From contig NZ_SUNC01000001.1 in the NCBI RefSeq assembly GCF_007570835.1, positions 186,001 to 250,000 on the forward strand: 64,000 nt of DNA, written 5' to 3'. Positions 7,656 to 15,709 of this stretch are shown piece by piece. This DNA is from Croceicoccus sediminis. GTDB lineage: Bacteria; Pseudomonadota; Alphaproteobacteria; Sphingomonadales; Sphingomonadaceae. A model generated the notes under the pieces. It ran no database searches. It worked only from the letters and a program-made list of their open reading frames with translations, and was not told the DNA's origin. The first letter of the stretch is position 1; each line of letters starts with the position of its first letter. A program made the position numbers and the translations under genes.

Positions 7656-9077
7656 ATGGGTGCATCGCTTTCGCAGGAGGGCGATGCACCTTCGCCCTTT
7701 GTCGGGAGTGCGTTCGACTTTGTGCGTTGGGGCGGGGGTTGGGCGATACTTCTTCTGCCTCTTGCGATCGTCCTTGCGGTCGTCCTGGCCGAATGGGCTT
7801 CGAGCTCTGAGGGTCAGGACGAGCTGCTCGGTCGGTCAGCGCCCGTTCCGGCAGAGCTGGGGCAAGGCTTGGCCTTCGGGCCCGCCACACACGGCCTTGC
7901 CCTGGCTGCCAATGCAGATGCGATCGCGCTTGCGAATGAGCGCGTGGCGAATGGCCCTGGCCAGTGGCTCCGTCAGGAAGGACTGGCGGCCGCCTTGTTG
8001 CAGCGTTTTGCGCTTACCCACGATTATGCCGATCTGAAGAATGCCTCGGATACGCTGAGAAAGGCGCGCGGCCTCGCACCCTCGGGATCGGGGCCATGGC
8101 TGCGCGAGGCAGCGGCGGCGATGATGAATCACGACCTTGCAAAGGCCGAACGCGCGCTCAACGGGGCGGCGGCTATGGCGGTCAGTCCGTCGCGCCCGGA
8201 CAGGGCGGAGATCGCCGCGATACGCGGGGACATCGCATTCTATCGCGGCGAAATGACCGGTGCGGCGCATCGCTACAGAGAAGCGCGAAACCTCGACGAG
8301 ACCTCTACCCAACCTTACCGCCGTGCTGTCCTGGCGCGCTCGCAAGGACACTTCGACGAAGCACGACAGCTTTTTGCGGCGGCGGCCGCGACGGGCGATA
8401 CGCCGCAGATGCGCGCGCAAATCGCGATGCAGATCGGCAGGACCGATAGCGCGCAGGGGCGCTATGCCTCGGCCGCGGAATGGTATCGCGAAGCGGACCG
8501 CCTGTTTCCCGGAAGCCCGCTGGGCGCTGCCCTCAACGCCGAAGCGCTGGCATTGTCGGGTGACAGCGATGGGGCGATTGCGGCGCTTGAAAAAGCAATC
8601 GCGGCGCATCGTTGGCCCGAGATGATGGACGCGCTTGCGATGATCCACAGAAGCAGGGGCGAACGCGCCGAGAGCGAATACTGGTCGGCACAGGCGAGGG
8701 AAATCTGGGCGGATCGGATGTCCATGGCACCGCTTGCCGCACAGGCCCACGCCGCCGAACACGAACTGGCTTTTGGCGATCCGCGCCGCGCATTGCGACT
8801 GACAAGCGCGAACCTTTCGGCCCGCCCACATGGCGAGGCGCGCATCCTCATGGCAAACGCCCTTTTGGCCAATGGGCAGCCGGACAAGGCCCTGGGCCAA
8901 CTTCGGGCGGCAGAGCGAGAGGGGTGGCGCAGCGCGCCGATGTTCGCGGCCATGGCCGAAGCTGCGGCGATGACGGGCGACGATGCTCTCTCGACCGAAG
9001 CGACCGAGAAGGCCGAACGCATCAATCCCGAAATCTTCAAGTCAGCAACACGATTGGCATGGTTTGGTCATGGCTAG
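7656..9077 (+). CDS. TPR-repeat membrane protein
   Basis: The protein has about 473 residues. A transmembrane helix near the N-terminus (WAILLLPLAIVLAVVLAEWA) is followed by tetratricopeptide-like helical repeats across most of the rest, visible as recurring A/L/Y heptads around AEWYREADRLFPGS and ALEKAIAAHRWPE. TPR arrays scaffold protein complexes. The start is uncertain: ATG 7656 is used, but GTG 7650 would make a GTGA overlap with the lipoprotein stop, and GTG 7632 is also in frame. It overlaps the HupE-like gene by 8 bases. It probably organises the DUF4331/HupE envelope complex (inference). Confidence 0.75.
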   Translation: MGASLSQEGDAPSPFVGSAFDFVRWGGGWAILLLPLAIVLAVVLAEWASSSEGQDELLGRSAPVPAELGQGLAFGPATHGLALAANADAIALANERVANGPGQWLRQEGLAAALLQRFALTHDYADLKNASDTLRKARGLAPSGSGPWLREAAAAMMNHDLAKAERALNGAAAMAVSPSRPDRAEIAAIRGDIAFYRGEMTGAAHRYREARNLDETSTQPYRRAVLARSQGHFDEARQLFAAAAATGDTPQMRAQIAMQIGRTDSAQGRYASAAEWYREADRLFPGSPLGAALNAEALALSGDSDGAIAALEKAIAAHRWPEMMDALAMIHRSRGERAESEYWSAQAREIWADRMSMAPLAAQAHAAEHELAFGDPRRALRLTSANLSARPHGEARILMANALLANGQPDKALGQLRAAEREGWRSAPMFAAMAEAAAMTGDDALSTEATEKAERINPEIFKSATRLAWFGHG

Positions 9078-10176
9078 AATTCTGCAAATCCTCATCGCCC
9101 TCTCCCTGCTGGTCTGCGGACAGTCGGCAGCTGCGCACCTAACGCCCAATAGCGAGATCAGCCTTCGGCCGGTATCTGACGGATATGCCGTCAGTATCAT
9201 CGTGCCCGCGGCCGAATATACATACGCGTCGGGGAATGCGTCAGACAACCGCGCCTCATCGCTGGATGACGCGGTCGGATACCTCAAAGATCGATTTCGG
9301 GCGACCGGCGAGGACGGAACGCCTCTTGCCATCGACATCCTCGACGTCAAATTCGCGCAAGTCGAAGGCCCCGAAGACCTCTTTGCCGAGGCAAGGATAA
9401 CGCAGCCGCCGGGCAGTGCGGATTCCCCGTTCACGCTGCACTGGTCCGTCGTCATCGACCGTGTGCCCGATCACTTCGCGCTCGTGTTCATGGACAAGGA
9501 CGGTTCGCGCCAGGTCCAGGGTTCGCTGCGGCAGGTGGACCAGTCGCTCAGCATCGATCCGAAAGGGGCGCCGTCCGCCGGATTTGCGAACGCGGTCTGG
9601 TTGGGGGCGTCACATATCATTGGCGGGTTCGACCACCTGCTTTTCCTGCTGGCCTTGCTGATTTCCGCGCCGCTTATCGCGCAGAAGGGGCGCTGGGTCG
9701 GAATAGCACCGCCCAAACGTGCAATCTGGCAAGTTGCGAAAGTCGCGACCGGATTCACGCTTGGCCATTCGATCACGCTTGTCGTGGCGGGGCTGGCGAA
9801 CTGGAGCCTGCCGGTCGCTCCGGTCGAGGCGCTGATCGCGCTGTCGGTGGTGGTCACCGCGACACACGCGATACGACCGATTTTTCCTGGGCGGGAGGCT
9901 TGGGTCGCAACCGGCTTCGGACTCGTCCACGGACTGGCTTTCGCGACGCTTGCGACCGGTTCGACCGCAATGCCTTCGCTCAACCTGACGACGTTGCTTG
10001 GCTTCAACATCGGTATCGAACTGGTGCAGCTTGCCGTGCTTGCGGCAGCCCTGCCGGTCCTGTTCCATGCGATGCGCGACGCGCGTTTTGGCAAGATACG
10101 CAATGCTGCGGGCCTGTTCACCGCCGTGTGCGGATCCATCTGGTTGATGCAGAGGCTGTCCGGCGCGCTGGCGTGA
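9070..10176 (+). CDS. HupE/UreJ-family membrane protein
   Basis: The 368-residue protein starts at ATG 9070 inside the previous gene. A signal peptide (ending SAAAH) is followed by an extracytoplasmic domain of about 170 residues and then six or so hydrophobic helices. The helices carry the HupE/UreJ_2 hallmarks GASHIIGGFDHLLFLL, GFTLGHSITL and GLVHGLAFA, whose histidines suggest metal handling. Classical HupE and UreJ are linked to nickel uptake, but this two-domain form often sits in clusters without hydrogenase or urease, and none is in the window. Metal transport is possible but unproven. Confidence 0.8.
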   Translation: MARILQILIALSLLVCGQSAAAHLTPNSEISLRPVSDGYAVSIIVPAAEYTYASGNASDNRASSLDDAVGYLKDRFRATGEDGTPLAIDILDVKFAQVEGPEDLFAEARITQPPGSADSPFTLHWSVVIDRVPDHFALVFMDKDGSRQVQGSLRQVDQSLSIDPKGAPSAGFANAVWLGASHIIGGFDHLLFLLALLISAPLIAQKGRWVGIAPPKRAIWQVAKVATGFTLGHSITLVVAGLANWSLPVAPVEALIALSVVVTATHAIRPIFPGREAWVATGFGLVHGLAFATLATGSTAMPSLNLTTLLGFNIGIELVQLAVLAAALPVLFHAMRDARFGKIRNAAGLFTAVCGSIWLMQRLSGALA

Positions 10177-10298
10177 TCGGTATGAACAAGTGGCATGGGC
10201 GAAAGGCGGTCAGAGGGCCGTCTGAATTGTAGAATTCGGTGCCCAACCGTGATACCGGCCCCCCATCATCCGGCAGGAACAGGGGGAGGGTCTTTATC

Positions 10299-11588
10299 AT
10301 GGCTGAATTGAAACTGGGTACACTGGCCGTGCACGCGGGTTGCGAACCCGATCCGGCCACCAATGCGCGGATCACGCCGATCTACCAGACCGCGGGCTAC
10401 GTTTTCGACAGCGCGGAACACGCCGCGGACCTGTTCTCGCTCAAGCAGTTCGGCAACATCTATTCGCGGATCATGAATCCAACGAACGACGTGCTGGAAA
10501 AAAAGATCGCGGCGCTCGAAGGGGGCGTCGGGGCTTTGGGTGTGGCCAGCGGTCATGCGGCGCAGCTGATCGCGTTCCACACGTTGATGGAGCCGGGCTG
10601 CAATATCGTGGCGGCTCGCAAGCTTTATGGCGGCTCGCTCAACCAGATGGGCGAATCGTTCCGCAAGTTCGGTTGGGAAACGCGCTTCGTCGATGCCGAC
10701 GATCCGGAAAACGTGCGCGCGGCGATCGATGAAAAGACGCGCTGCATTTTCGTGGAAAGCCTTGCCAATCCCGGCGGTGTGGTCACGGATATCGCGGCCA
10801 TCGCCGATGTTGCGCACGCCGGCGGCGTGCCGCTTATCGTCGACAACACGATGGCGACCCCAATGTTGTGCCGCCCGTTCGAACACGGGGCCGACATCGT
10901 CACTCATTCGACGACGAAATTCCTGAACGGCCACGGCAATGCGGTGGGCGGGGTAATCGTCGATTCCGGCAAGTTCGACTGGAAAGCGCATGGCGACAAG
11001 TTTGCCAGCCTGACGCAGCCGAACGGATCGTATCACGGCGCGGTTCTGGTCGATGCGCTTGAACCCGTGGGGCCGATTGCCTTCATCATCGCCTGCCGCG
11101 TCCTTGGGCTTCGCGACCTTGGCCCGGCGCTGGCACCGCAGAACGCGTGGCTCGCGCTGACCGGCATGGAAACGCTGGCCCTGCGGATGGAGCGGCATTG
11201 CGAGAACGCGCTGAAAGTCGCGCAGTGGCTGGACGGGCACGACCGTATCGAATGGGTGTCCTACGCCGGGCTGGACGACAGCCCCTACAAAAAGCTGGCC
11301 GACAAATATCTGGGCGGCAAGGGCGGTGCGGTTTTCACCTTCGGCGTGAAAGGCGGGTTCGAAGCAGGGGTGAAGCTGGTTTCCAGCGTGAAGCTGTTCA
11401 GCCATCTGGCGAACATCGGCGATACGCGCTCGCTCATCATCCATCCGGCATCGACGACGCACAGCCAGCTGGAAGGCGAGGACCTGATCGCCGCAGGTGC
11501 GGGGCCGGACGTGGTACGCGTTTCGATCGGGATCGAGAATGTCGATGACCTGATCGCGGACCTCGACGCGGCGCTGCAAAGTATCTGA
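10299..11588 (+). CDS. metY: O-acetylhomoserine sulfhydrylase (aminocarboxypropyltransferase)
   Basis: The 429-residue PLP enzyme is of the Cys/Met-metabolism family. The PLP lysine is K207 in STTKFLNGHG, and SRIMNPTND near residue 57 is the tyrosine/arginine phosphate-binding stretch. Its length fits MetY better than the roughly 390-residue MetB/MetZ enzymes. It makes homocysteine from O-acetylhomoserine and sulfide for methionine synthesis. The start is ATG 10299 behind AGGGGGAGGG; the frame is open upstream to 10239 but lacks a ribosome site. It stands alone and ends in a strong bidirectional terminator. Confidence 0.9.
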   Translation: MAELKLGTLAVHAGCEPDPATNARITPIYQTAGYVFDSAEHAADLFSLKQFGNIYSRIMNPTNDVLEKKIAALEGGVGALGVASGHAAQLIAFHTLMEPGCNIVAARKLYGGSLNQMGESFRKFGWETRFVDADDPENVRAAIDEKTRCIFVESLANPGGVVTDIAAIADVAHAGGVPLIVDNTMATPMLCRPFEHGADIVTHSTTKFLNGHGNAVGGVIVDSGKFDWKAHGDKFASLTQPNGSYHGAVLVDALEPVGPIAFIIACRVLGLRDLGPALAPQNAWLALTGMETLALRMERHCENALKVAQWLDGHDRIEWVSYAGLDDSPYKKLADKYLGGKGGAVFTFGVKGGFEAGVKLVSSVKLFSHLANIGDTRSLIIHPASTTHSQLEGEDLIAAGAGPDVVRVSIGIENVDDLIADLDAALQSI

Positions 11589-11641
11589 TCGGGGTTTCGG
11601 CCCGCATAAGCAGCCGGTTCCGGCGTCGACGAGATGACACG

Positions 11642-11678
11642 AAAAAGGCGGCGACCCATCACGGGGCGCCGCCTTTTT
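11642..11678. terminator. Bidirectional rho-independent terminator (metY / opp operon)
   Basis: AAAAAGGCGGCG pairs with CGCCGCCTTTTT around the loop ACCCATCACGGGG. There are T-runs on both strands, so it can end metY on the plus strand and the opp operon on the minus strand. Confidence 0.85.
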
Positions 11679-11700
11679 CCATGTCCGAAATGTCGTTTCG

Positions 11701-12750
11701 TCAGGCCGGTTCGGTCTCTGCCGCGGCCTGCACGCAGAACGGGCAGTTGGTGGCGAAATGGTTGGGCCTGATTTCAGTGAGGATCGGTTCCTCGTGCTTC
11801 ATGCGCTCGTCATGCTCGATCGGGCTACGCGGCCAGAAGTTGCAGCCTTCTGGCGGGTTCATGGGCGAAGGCGGATCGCCTTGAAGCACGATGCGGCTGC
11901 GCGTTTTTTCCGATGTCGGATCGGGACGCGGAATGGCGCTCATCAATGCGCGGGTATAGATGTGCAGAGGATGATCGACGACGTCGCTTGCCTCACCCAG
12001 TTCGAGGATGCGGCCCAGATACATCACGGCGATCCGGTCGGCGATGTAGCGAACCACCGAAAGATCGTGGCTGATGAAAATCATCGTCAGCCCCATCTCG
12101 CGCGTCAGACGCTTCAACAGGTTCAGGATCTGCGACTGGATCGACACGTCTAGAGCGGAGACAGGCTCGTCCGCGATGATCAGCTTGGGCTCGGGCGCAA
12201 GAGCGCGGGCGATGGCGACACGCTGACGCTGGCCGCCCGAGAATTCGTGCGGATAGCGCTTCATCTGGTTGGGGTTCAGGCCAACCGTGCGCAAAAGTTC
12301 GGCTACCCGCGCGCGCAGGGCATCGCCCTTTACGTTCGGGTGCCGCGTTCGGATCGCCTCCGACAGGGTGTCGAGGACCGTCATGCGCGGGTTCAGCGAC
12401 GCATAGGGGTCCTGGAAGATCATCTGGAAGTTGATGCGTTCCTTGCGGATTTCGGTGTCCGAAAGCGCTGACAGTTCCTTGCCTTCAAGGAAGATGCGGC
12501 CCGAAGTCGGGCGGATCAGCTGCATCACGGTGCGCGAAAGGGTCGACTTGCCGCAACCGGATTCGCCGACCAGGCCCAGAATTTCGCCTTCCCGTACGGT
12601 CAGCGTGACGCCGTCGACCGCCTTGACCACGCCCTTGCTTTCACGCGTCAGCAGCGTCTTGCCCATGTCGAAATGGGTGTGGACGTCGTCGAGGACGAGG
12701 AAATCGTTCTGCGGATCGACCGGCACGGCTGGTTCCACATGCTCGCTCAT
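11701..12750 (-). CDS. oppF: Oligopeptide ABC transporter ATP-binding protein OppF
   Basis: The 349-residue ATPase has Walker A GESGCGKST, ABC signature SGGQRQRVAIARAL, Walker B LIIADEP and the H-loop SHDLS. The C-terminal oligo_HPY extension is present, but its usual GCxFxxRCP element reads GCNFWPRSP, so one cysteine is replaced by serine. With OppD it forms the ATPase pair powering peptide import at the inner membrane. Its ATG overlaps the oppD stop (ATGA). It is the last gene of the minus-strand operon oppA-B-C-D-F. The subfamily (Opp or Dpp) cannot be settled by sequence alone. Confidence 0.88.
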   Translation of the reverse strand: MSEHVEPAVPVDPQNDFLVLDDVHTHFDMGKTLLTRESKGVVKAVDGVTLTVREGEILGLVGESGCGKSTLSRTVMQLIRPTSGRIFLEGKELSALSDTEIRKERINFQMIFQDPYASLNPRMTVLDTLSEAIRTRHPNVKGDALRARVAELLRTVGLNPNQMKRYPHEFSGGQRQRVAIARALAPEPKLIIADEPVSALDVSIQSQILNLLKRLTREMGLTMIFISHDLSVVRYIADRIAVMYLGRILELGEASDVVDHPLHIYTRALMSAIPRPDPTSEKTRSRIVLQGDPPSPMNPPEGCNFWPRSPIEHDERMKHEEPILTEIRPNHFATNCPFCVQAAAETEPA

Positions 12751-13790
12751 TCGGCCGCTCCCGTCTCTATCGCTTCATCCGGGCTGTCGGTCTTGGCCAG
12801 CACCGTTTCGATCGGGGCGGAACTGTCACAGAAGCCGCAGTCGGCATAACAGTGCCCATCGGCCATCTCGACCAGTTCAGGACGATCGCCTTCGGGCTTG
12901 CCGGTCTTGGGATAGGGACAGCGCGGATAGAAGGCGCAGCCGTGGATCGGCTTCGACACGTCTGGCGGCAGTCCGGGAATGGTATAAAGCTCTTCACCCT
13001 TGGTCTGCAGCGACGGGATCGTCTTCTGCAGGGACCGCGTATAGGGGTGCTTGGCCTCGTAGAAGACCTGTTCGGCCGTGCCGCTTTCCATCATGCGGCC
13101 GCCGTACATCACGTTGACTTTGTCGCAGGTGCCGGCAACGACGCCGAGATCGTGAGTGATCAGGATGACCGCGGTGCCGAGGTCTTCCTGACGCTTCTTG
13201 ATGATGTCCATGATCTGCGCCTGCACCGTCACGTCGAGCGCGGTGGTCGGCTCGTCCGCGATCAGCAGATCGGGTTCGGTGATCAGGGCCATCGCGATCA
13301 TCACGCGCTGACGCATGCCGCCCGAAAACTCGTGCGGGTAGTTGTGCACGCGTTTAGCCGCTTCGGGAATGCCGACTTCTTCCAAGGCGGCGATCGCCTT
13401 GTTGATCGCCGTTTTCTTGTCGACGTCGTAGTGAAGGCGCAGCGATTCGATCAGCTGGGTCGAAATCCTCAGGAACGGATTGAGCGAGGTCATCGGGTCC
13501 TGAAAAATCATGCTGATCCGATTGCCGCGGATCTTGCTCAATTCCTTCTTGCTCATCGTCAGCAGGTCGCGGCCGTCGAACATGGCCGTGCCGCCGTCGA
13601 TCCGGCCCGGAGGTTCCGGGATCAGCCGCATCAGAGAATAGCAGGTTACCGACTTGCCGGAACCGGATTCGCCGACGATGCCCAGCGTTTCGCCCTTGTC
13701 GAGCGAGAAGGAGACACCGTCCACCGCGCGGACGACGCCGTCGCGGGTGTAGAACGATGTCCTGAGGTCTTTGACTTCGAGTAGAGCCAT
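12747..13790 (-). CDS. oppD: Oligopeptide ABC transporter ATP-binding protein OppD
   Basis: The 347-residue ATPase has Walker A GESGSGKS, signature SGGMRQRVMIAMAL, Walker B LLIADEPTTALD and the H-loop THDLG. The C-terminal oligo_HPY region carries the canonical GCAFYPRCP, unlike the neighbouring OppF. It lies 6 bases after oppC and overlaps oppF by four bases. An extra C-terminal cluster (HCYADCGFC) adds further cysteines to that region. Confidence 0.88.
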   Translation of the reverse strand: MALLEVKDLRTSFYTRDGVVRAVDGVSFSLDKGETLGIVGESGSGKSVTCYSLMRLIPEPPGRIDGGTAMFDGRDLLTMSKKELSKIRGNRISMIFQDPMTSLNPFLRISTQLIESLRLHYDVDKKTAINKAIAALEEVGIPEAAKRVHNYPHEFSGGMRQRVMIAMALITEPDLLIADEPTTALDVTVQAQIMDIIKKRQEDLGTAVILITHDLGVVAGTCDKVNVMYGGRMMESGTAEQVFYEAKHPYTRSLQKTIPSLQTKGEELYTIPGLPPDVSKPIHGCAFYPRCPYPKTGKPEGDRPELVEMADGHCYADCGFCDSSAPIETVLAKTDSPDEAIETGAAE

Positions 13791-13796
13791 GATCGA

Positions 13797-14738
13797 TCAG
13801 TCCTTCGCGCTCTTGGGGTCGAGCGCGTCGCGCAGGCCATCACCCAGGAAGTTCAGGCAGAACAGGGTGAGGGCAAACAAAAAGGCGGGGAACATCAGCA
13901 GCCACGGGAAGATTTCCATGTTCTGCTGACCTTCGTTGATGAGAACGCCCCACGATGCATTCGGCGGCTGAACGCCAAGGCCGAGGAACGACAGGAACGC
14001 CTCCAGCAGCATGACGGCCGGAACAGTCAGCGTCGCGATGACGATGACGGGGCCGAGCACGTTGGGGATCAGGTGGCGCAGGATGATGCGCTTGTGGCTG
14101 TAGCCCAGCGAAACCGCCGCCTCGACGAATTCCTGTTTTTTCAGGCCAAGCACGCCGGAACGGACGATACGCGCCATCGAAAGCCATTCGACGCAGCCGA
14201 TCGCCACGAACATCAGCCACATCGAGCGACCGAATGCGACCATCAGCAGGATGACGAAGATGGTGAAGGGCAGAGCATAGAGCAGGTCGACGAAACGCAT
14301 CATCGCCGCATCGACCTTGCCGCCCAGATAACCCGCGGTCGCGCCGTAGATCACGCCGATGAGCAGCGAGACGACCGTTGCGACGAGGCCCACCATGAGC
14401 GAGATGCGCCCGCCTTCCATGGTGCGGACCAGCAGGTCACGGCCCAGCGTATCGGTACCGAACCAGTGTTCGGCGGACGGGCCGGTGGCGCCCAGGAACA
14501 GGTCCTGTTGCTGACTGTCGTAGGGCACGAGGAACGGGCCGACGACGCAGAACACGCAGATTACGAGGAAGATCACGAGGCTTGCCACGGCAAGCTTGTT
14601 CTTCTTCAGGCGCGACCAGGCGTCCTTCCAGAGGGAAGACCCTTCGACCAGTTCCTCGTCGGCGATCTCCGATGCGCTGTGCTTTGGCAGCGGCGCGGCT
14701 TCGTTGCCGAGAACGGCAGTTTCGGAATGATCAGTCAT
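13797..14738 (-). CDS. oppC: Oligopeptide ABC transporter permease OppC
   Basis: The 313-residue permease has a cytoplasmic N-terminal tail, a first helix near residue 50 (LAVASLVIFLVICVF), and the binding-protein-dependent permease domain in its C-terminal two thirds. The EAA loop is visible as EAAVSLGYSHKRI. It pairs with OppB in the membrane. Its start lies inside the end of oppB (8-base overlap), consistent with coupled translation. Confidence 0.88.
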   Translation of the reverse strand: MTDHSETAVLGNEAAPLPKHSASEIADEELVEGSSLWKDAWSRLKKNKLAVASLVIFLVICVFCVVGPFLVPYDSQQQDLFLGATGPSAEHWFGTDTLGRDLLVRTMEGGRISLMVGLVATVVSLLIGVIYGATAGYLGGKVDAAMMRFVDLLYALPFTIFVILLMVAFGRSMWLMFVAIGCVEWLSMARIVRSGVLGLKKQEFVEAAVSLGYSHKRIILRHLIPNVLGPVIVIATLTVPAVMLLEAFLSFLGLGVQPPNASWGVLINEGQQNMEIFPWLLMFPAFLFALTLFCLNFLGDGLRDALDPKSAKD

Positions 14739-15648
14739 ACTTCAGCCGTGGGTTGAGGGCGACCTGTGCGATGTCGACCAGAAGGTTCATCAGAACGATC
14801 AGCGATGCGAAAAGAACGGTAAGGCCCAGGATCAGGAAGTCGTCGCGGTTGAGTGCGCCCTTCACAAACCACTGGCCAAGCCCCGGAACCTGGAAGATCG
14901 TTTCGACGACGAAGGAACCGGAAATGATACCGGCAAGCGCAGGGCCGAGGAACGTGATCGCGGGGATGAGGCCGCCCTTGAGGCAGTGCTTCCACACGAT
15001 GGTGCGTTCGGGCACGCCCTTGGCACGCGCGGTGCGGACCCAGTCCTGGTTCAGCATTTCTAGCATGCCGCCACGCGTCAGGCGGGCGAAGTATGCGGCA
15101 TAATAGAGGCCAAGCGTCGCTGAGGGCAGGACCACGAATTCGGGCCCGAACCAGCCAGCGACCGGCAGGACCGCGAAGATCAGGCCGAAGACCAGTGCGA
15201 GCAGCGGACCCATGACGAACGTCGGCAGGCAGATGCCGGCCATGGCCGTCGACATCGGGACATAGTCGAGCCAGGTGTTTTTCTTCACCGCCGCGATGAT
15301 GCCCGCCGGAATGCCCAGCAGGAGCGCGATGGCGAGCGAGATCGAACCGAGTTTTAGCGAGACCGGGAAGCTTTCCGCGATGATGTCGGTAACCGAGCGG
15401 TTGGCATAGACCGCGCTGGGCCCGAAATCGCCGTGCAGGATATTGCCGAGCGAGGCGATGAAACGTTCCGAAGTCGGCTTGTCATAGCCGTAGAACGCCT
15501 CGATCTGGGCGAGGATTTCGGGCTGGATCGCGCGTTCGGAACTGAACGGGCTGCCCGGCGTCGCCGCCACGAGGAAGAATGTCACCGCATAGATTCCCAA
15601 CAGGACGAGAATGCCCTGCAGGAAGCGGAGTGTGATGAATTTTGCCAT
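14731..15648 (-). CDS. oppB: Oligopeptide ABC transporter permease OppB
   Basis: The 305-residue integral membrane permease has the OppB/DppB N-terminal helix (FLQGILVLLGIYAVTFF) followed by a periplasmic segment. The EAA-type loop around DWVRTARAKGVPERTIVWKH docks onto the ATPases. About six transmembrane helices are visible. It follows oppA after 61 bases that contain a hairpin, and overlaps oppC. Confidence 0.88.
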   Translation of the reverse strand: MAKFITLRFLQGILVLLGIYAVTFFLVAATPGSPFSSERAIQPEILAQIEAFYGYDKPTSERFIASLGNILHGDFGPSAVYANRSVTDIIAESFPVSLKLGSISLAIALLLGIPAGIIAAVKKNTWLDYVPMSTAMAGICLPTFVMGPLLALVFGLIFAVLPVAGWFGPEFVVLPSATLGLYYAAYFARLTRGGMLEMLNQDWVRTARAKGVPERTIVWKHCLKGGLIPAITFLGPALAGIISGSFVVETIFQVPGLGQWFVKGALNRDDFLILGLTVLFASLIVLMNLLVDIAQVALNPRLKYD

Positions 15649-15672
15649 TGGCGGTTACGCTCGCTTCTGGAA

Positions 15673-15700
15673 GGCGGGCGACCCGATGGGGCCGCCCGCC
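15673..15700 (-). other. Intercistronic hairpin between oppA and oppB
   Basis: GGCGGGCG pairs with CGCCCGCC (8 pairs) across a 12-base loop in the 61-base gap after oppA. No T-run follows. Such structures commonly protect the binding-protein mRNA or reduce read-through, so that more binding protein than permease is made (established for several ABC operons, inferred here). Confidence 0.5.
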
Positions 15701-15709
15701 AGTTTCGTG

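Noticed and set aside
10177-10298. Possible SAM riboswitch before metY
   Set aside because: I looked for the SAM-II/SAM-V pseudoknot elements often found before Met genes in alphaproteobacteria and could not match the conserved loop sequences.
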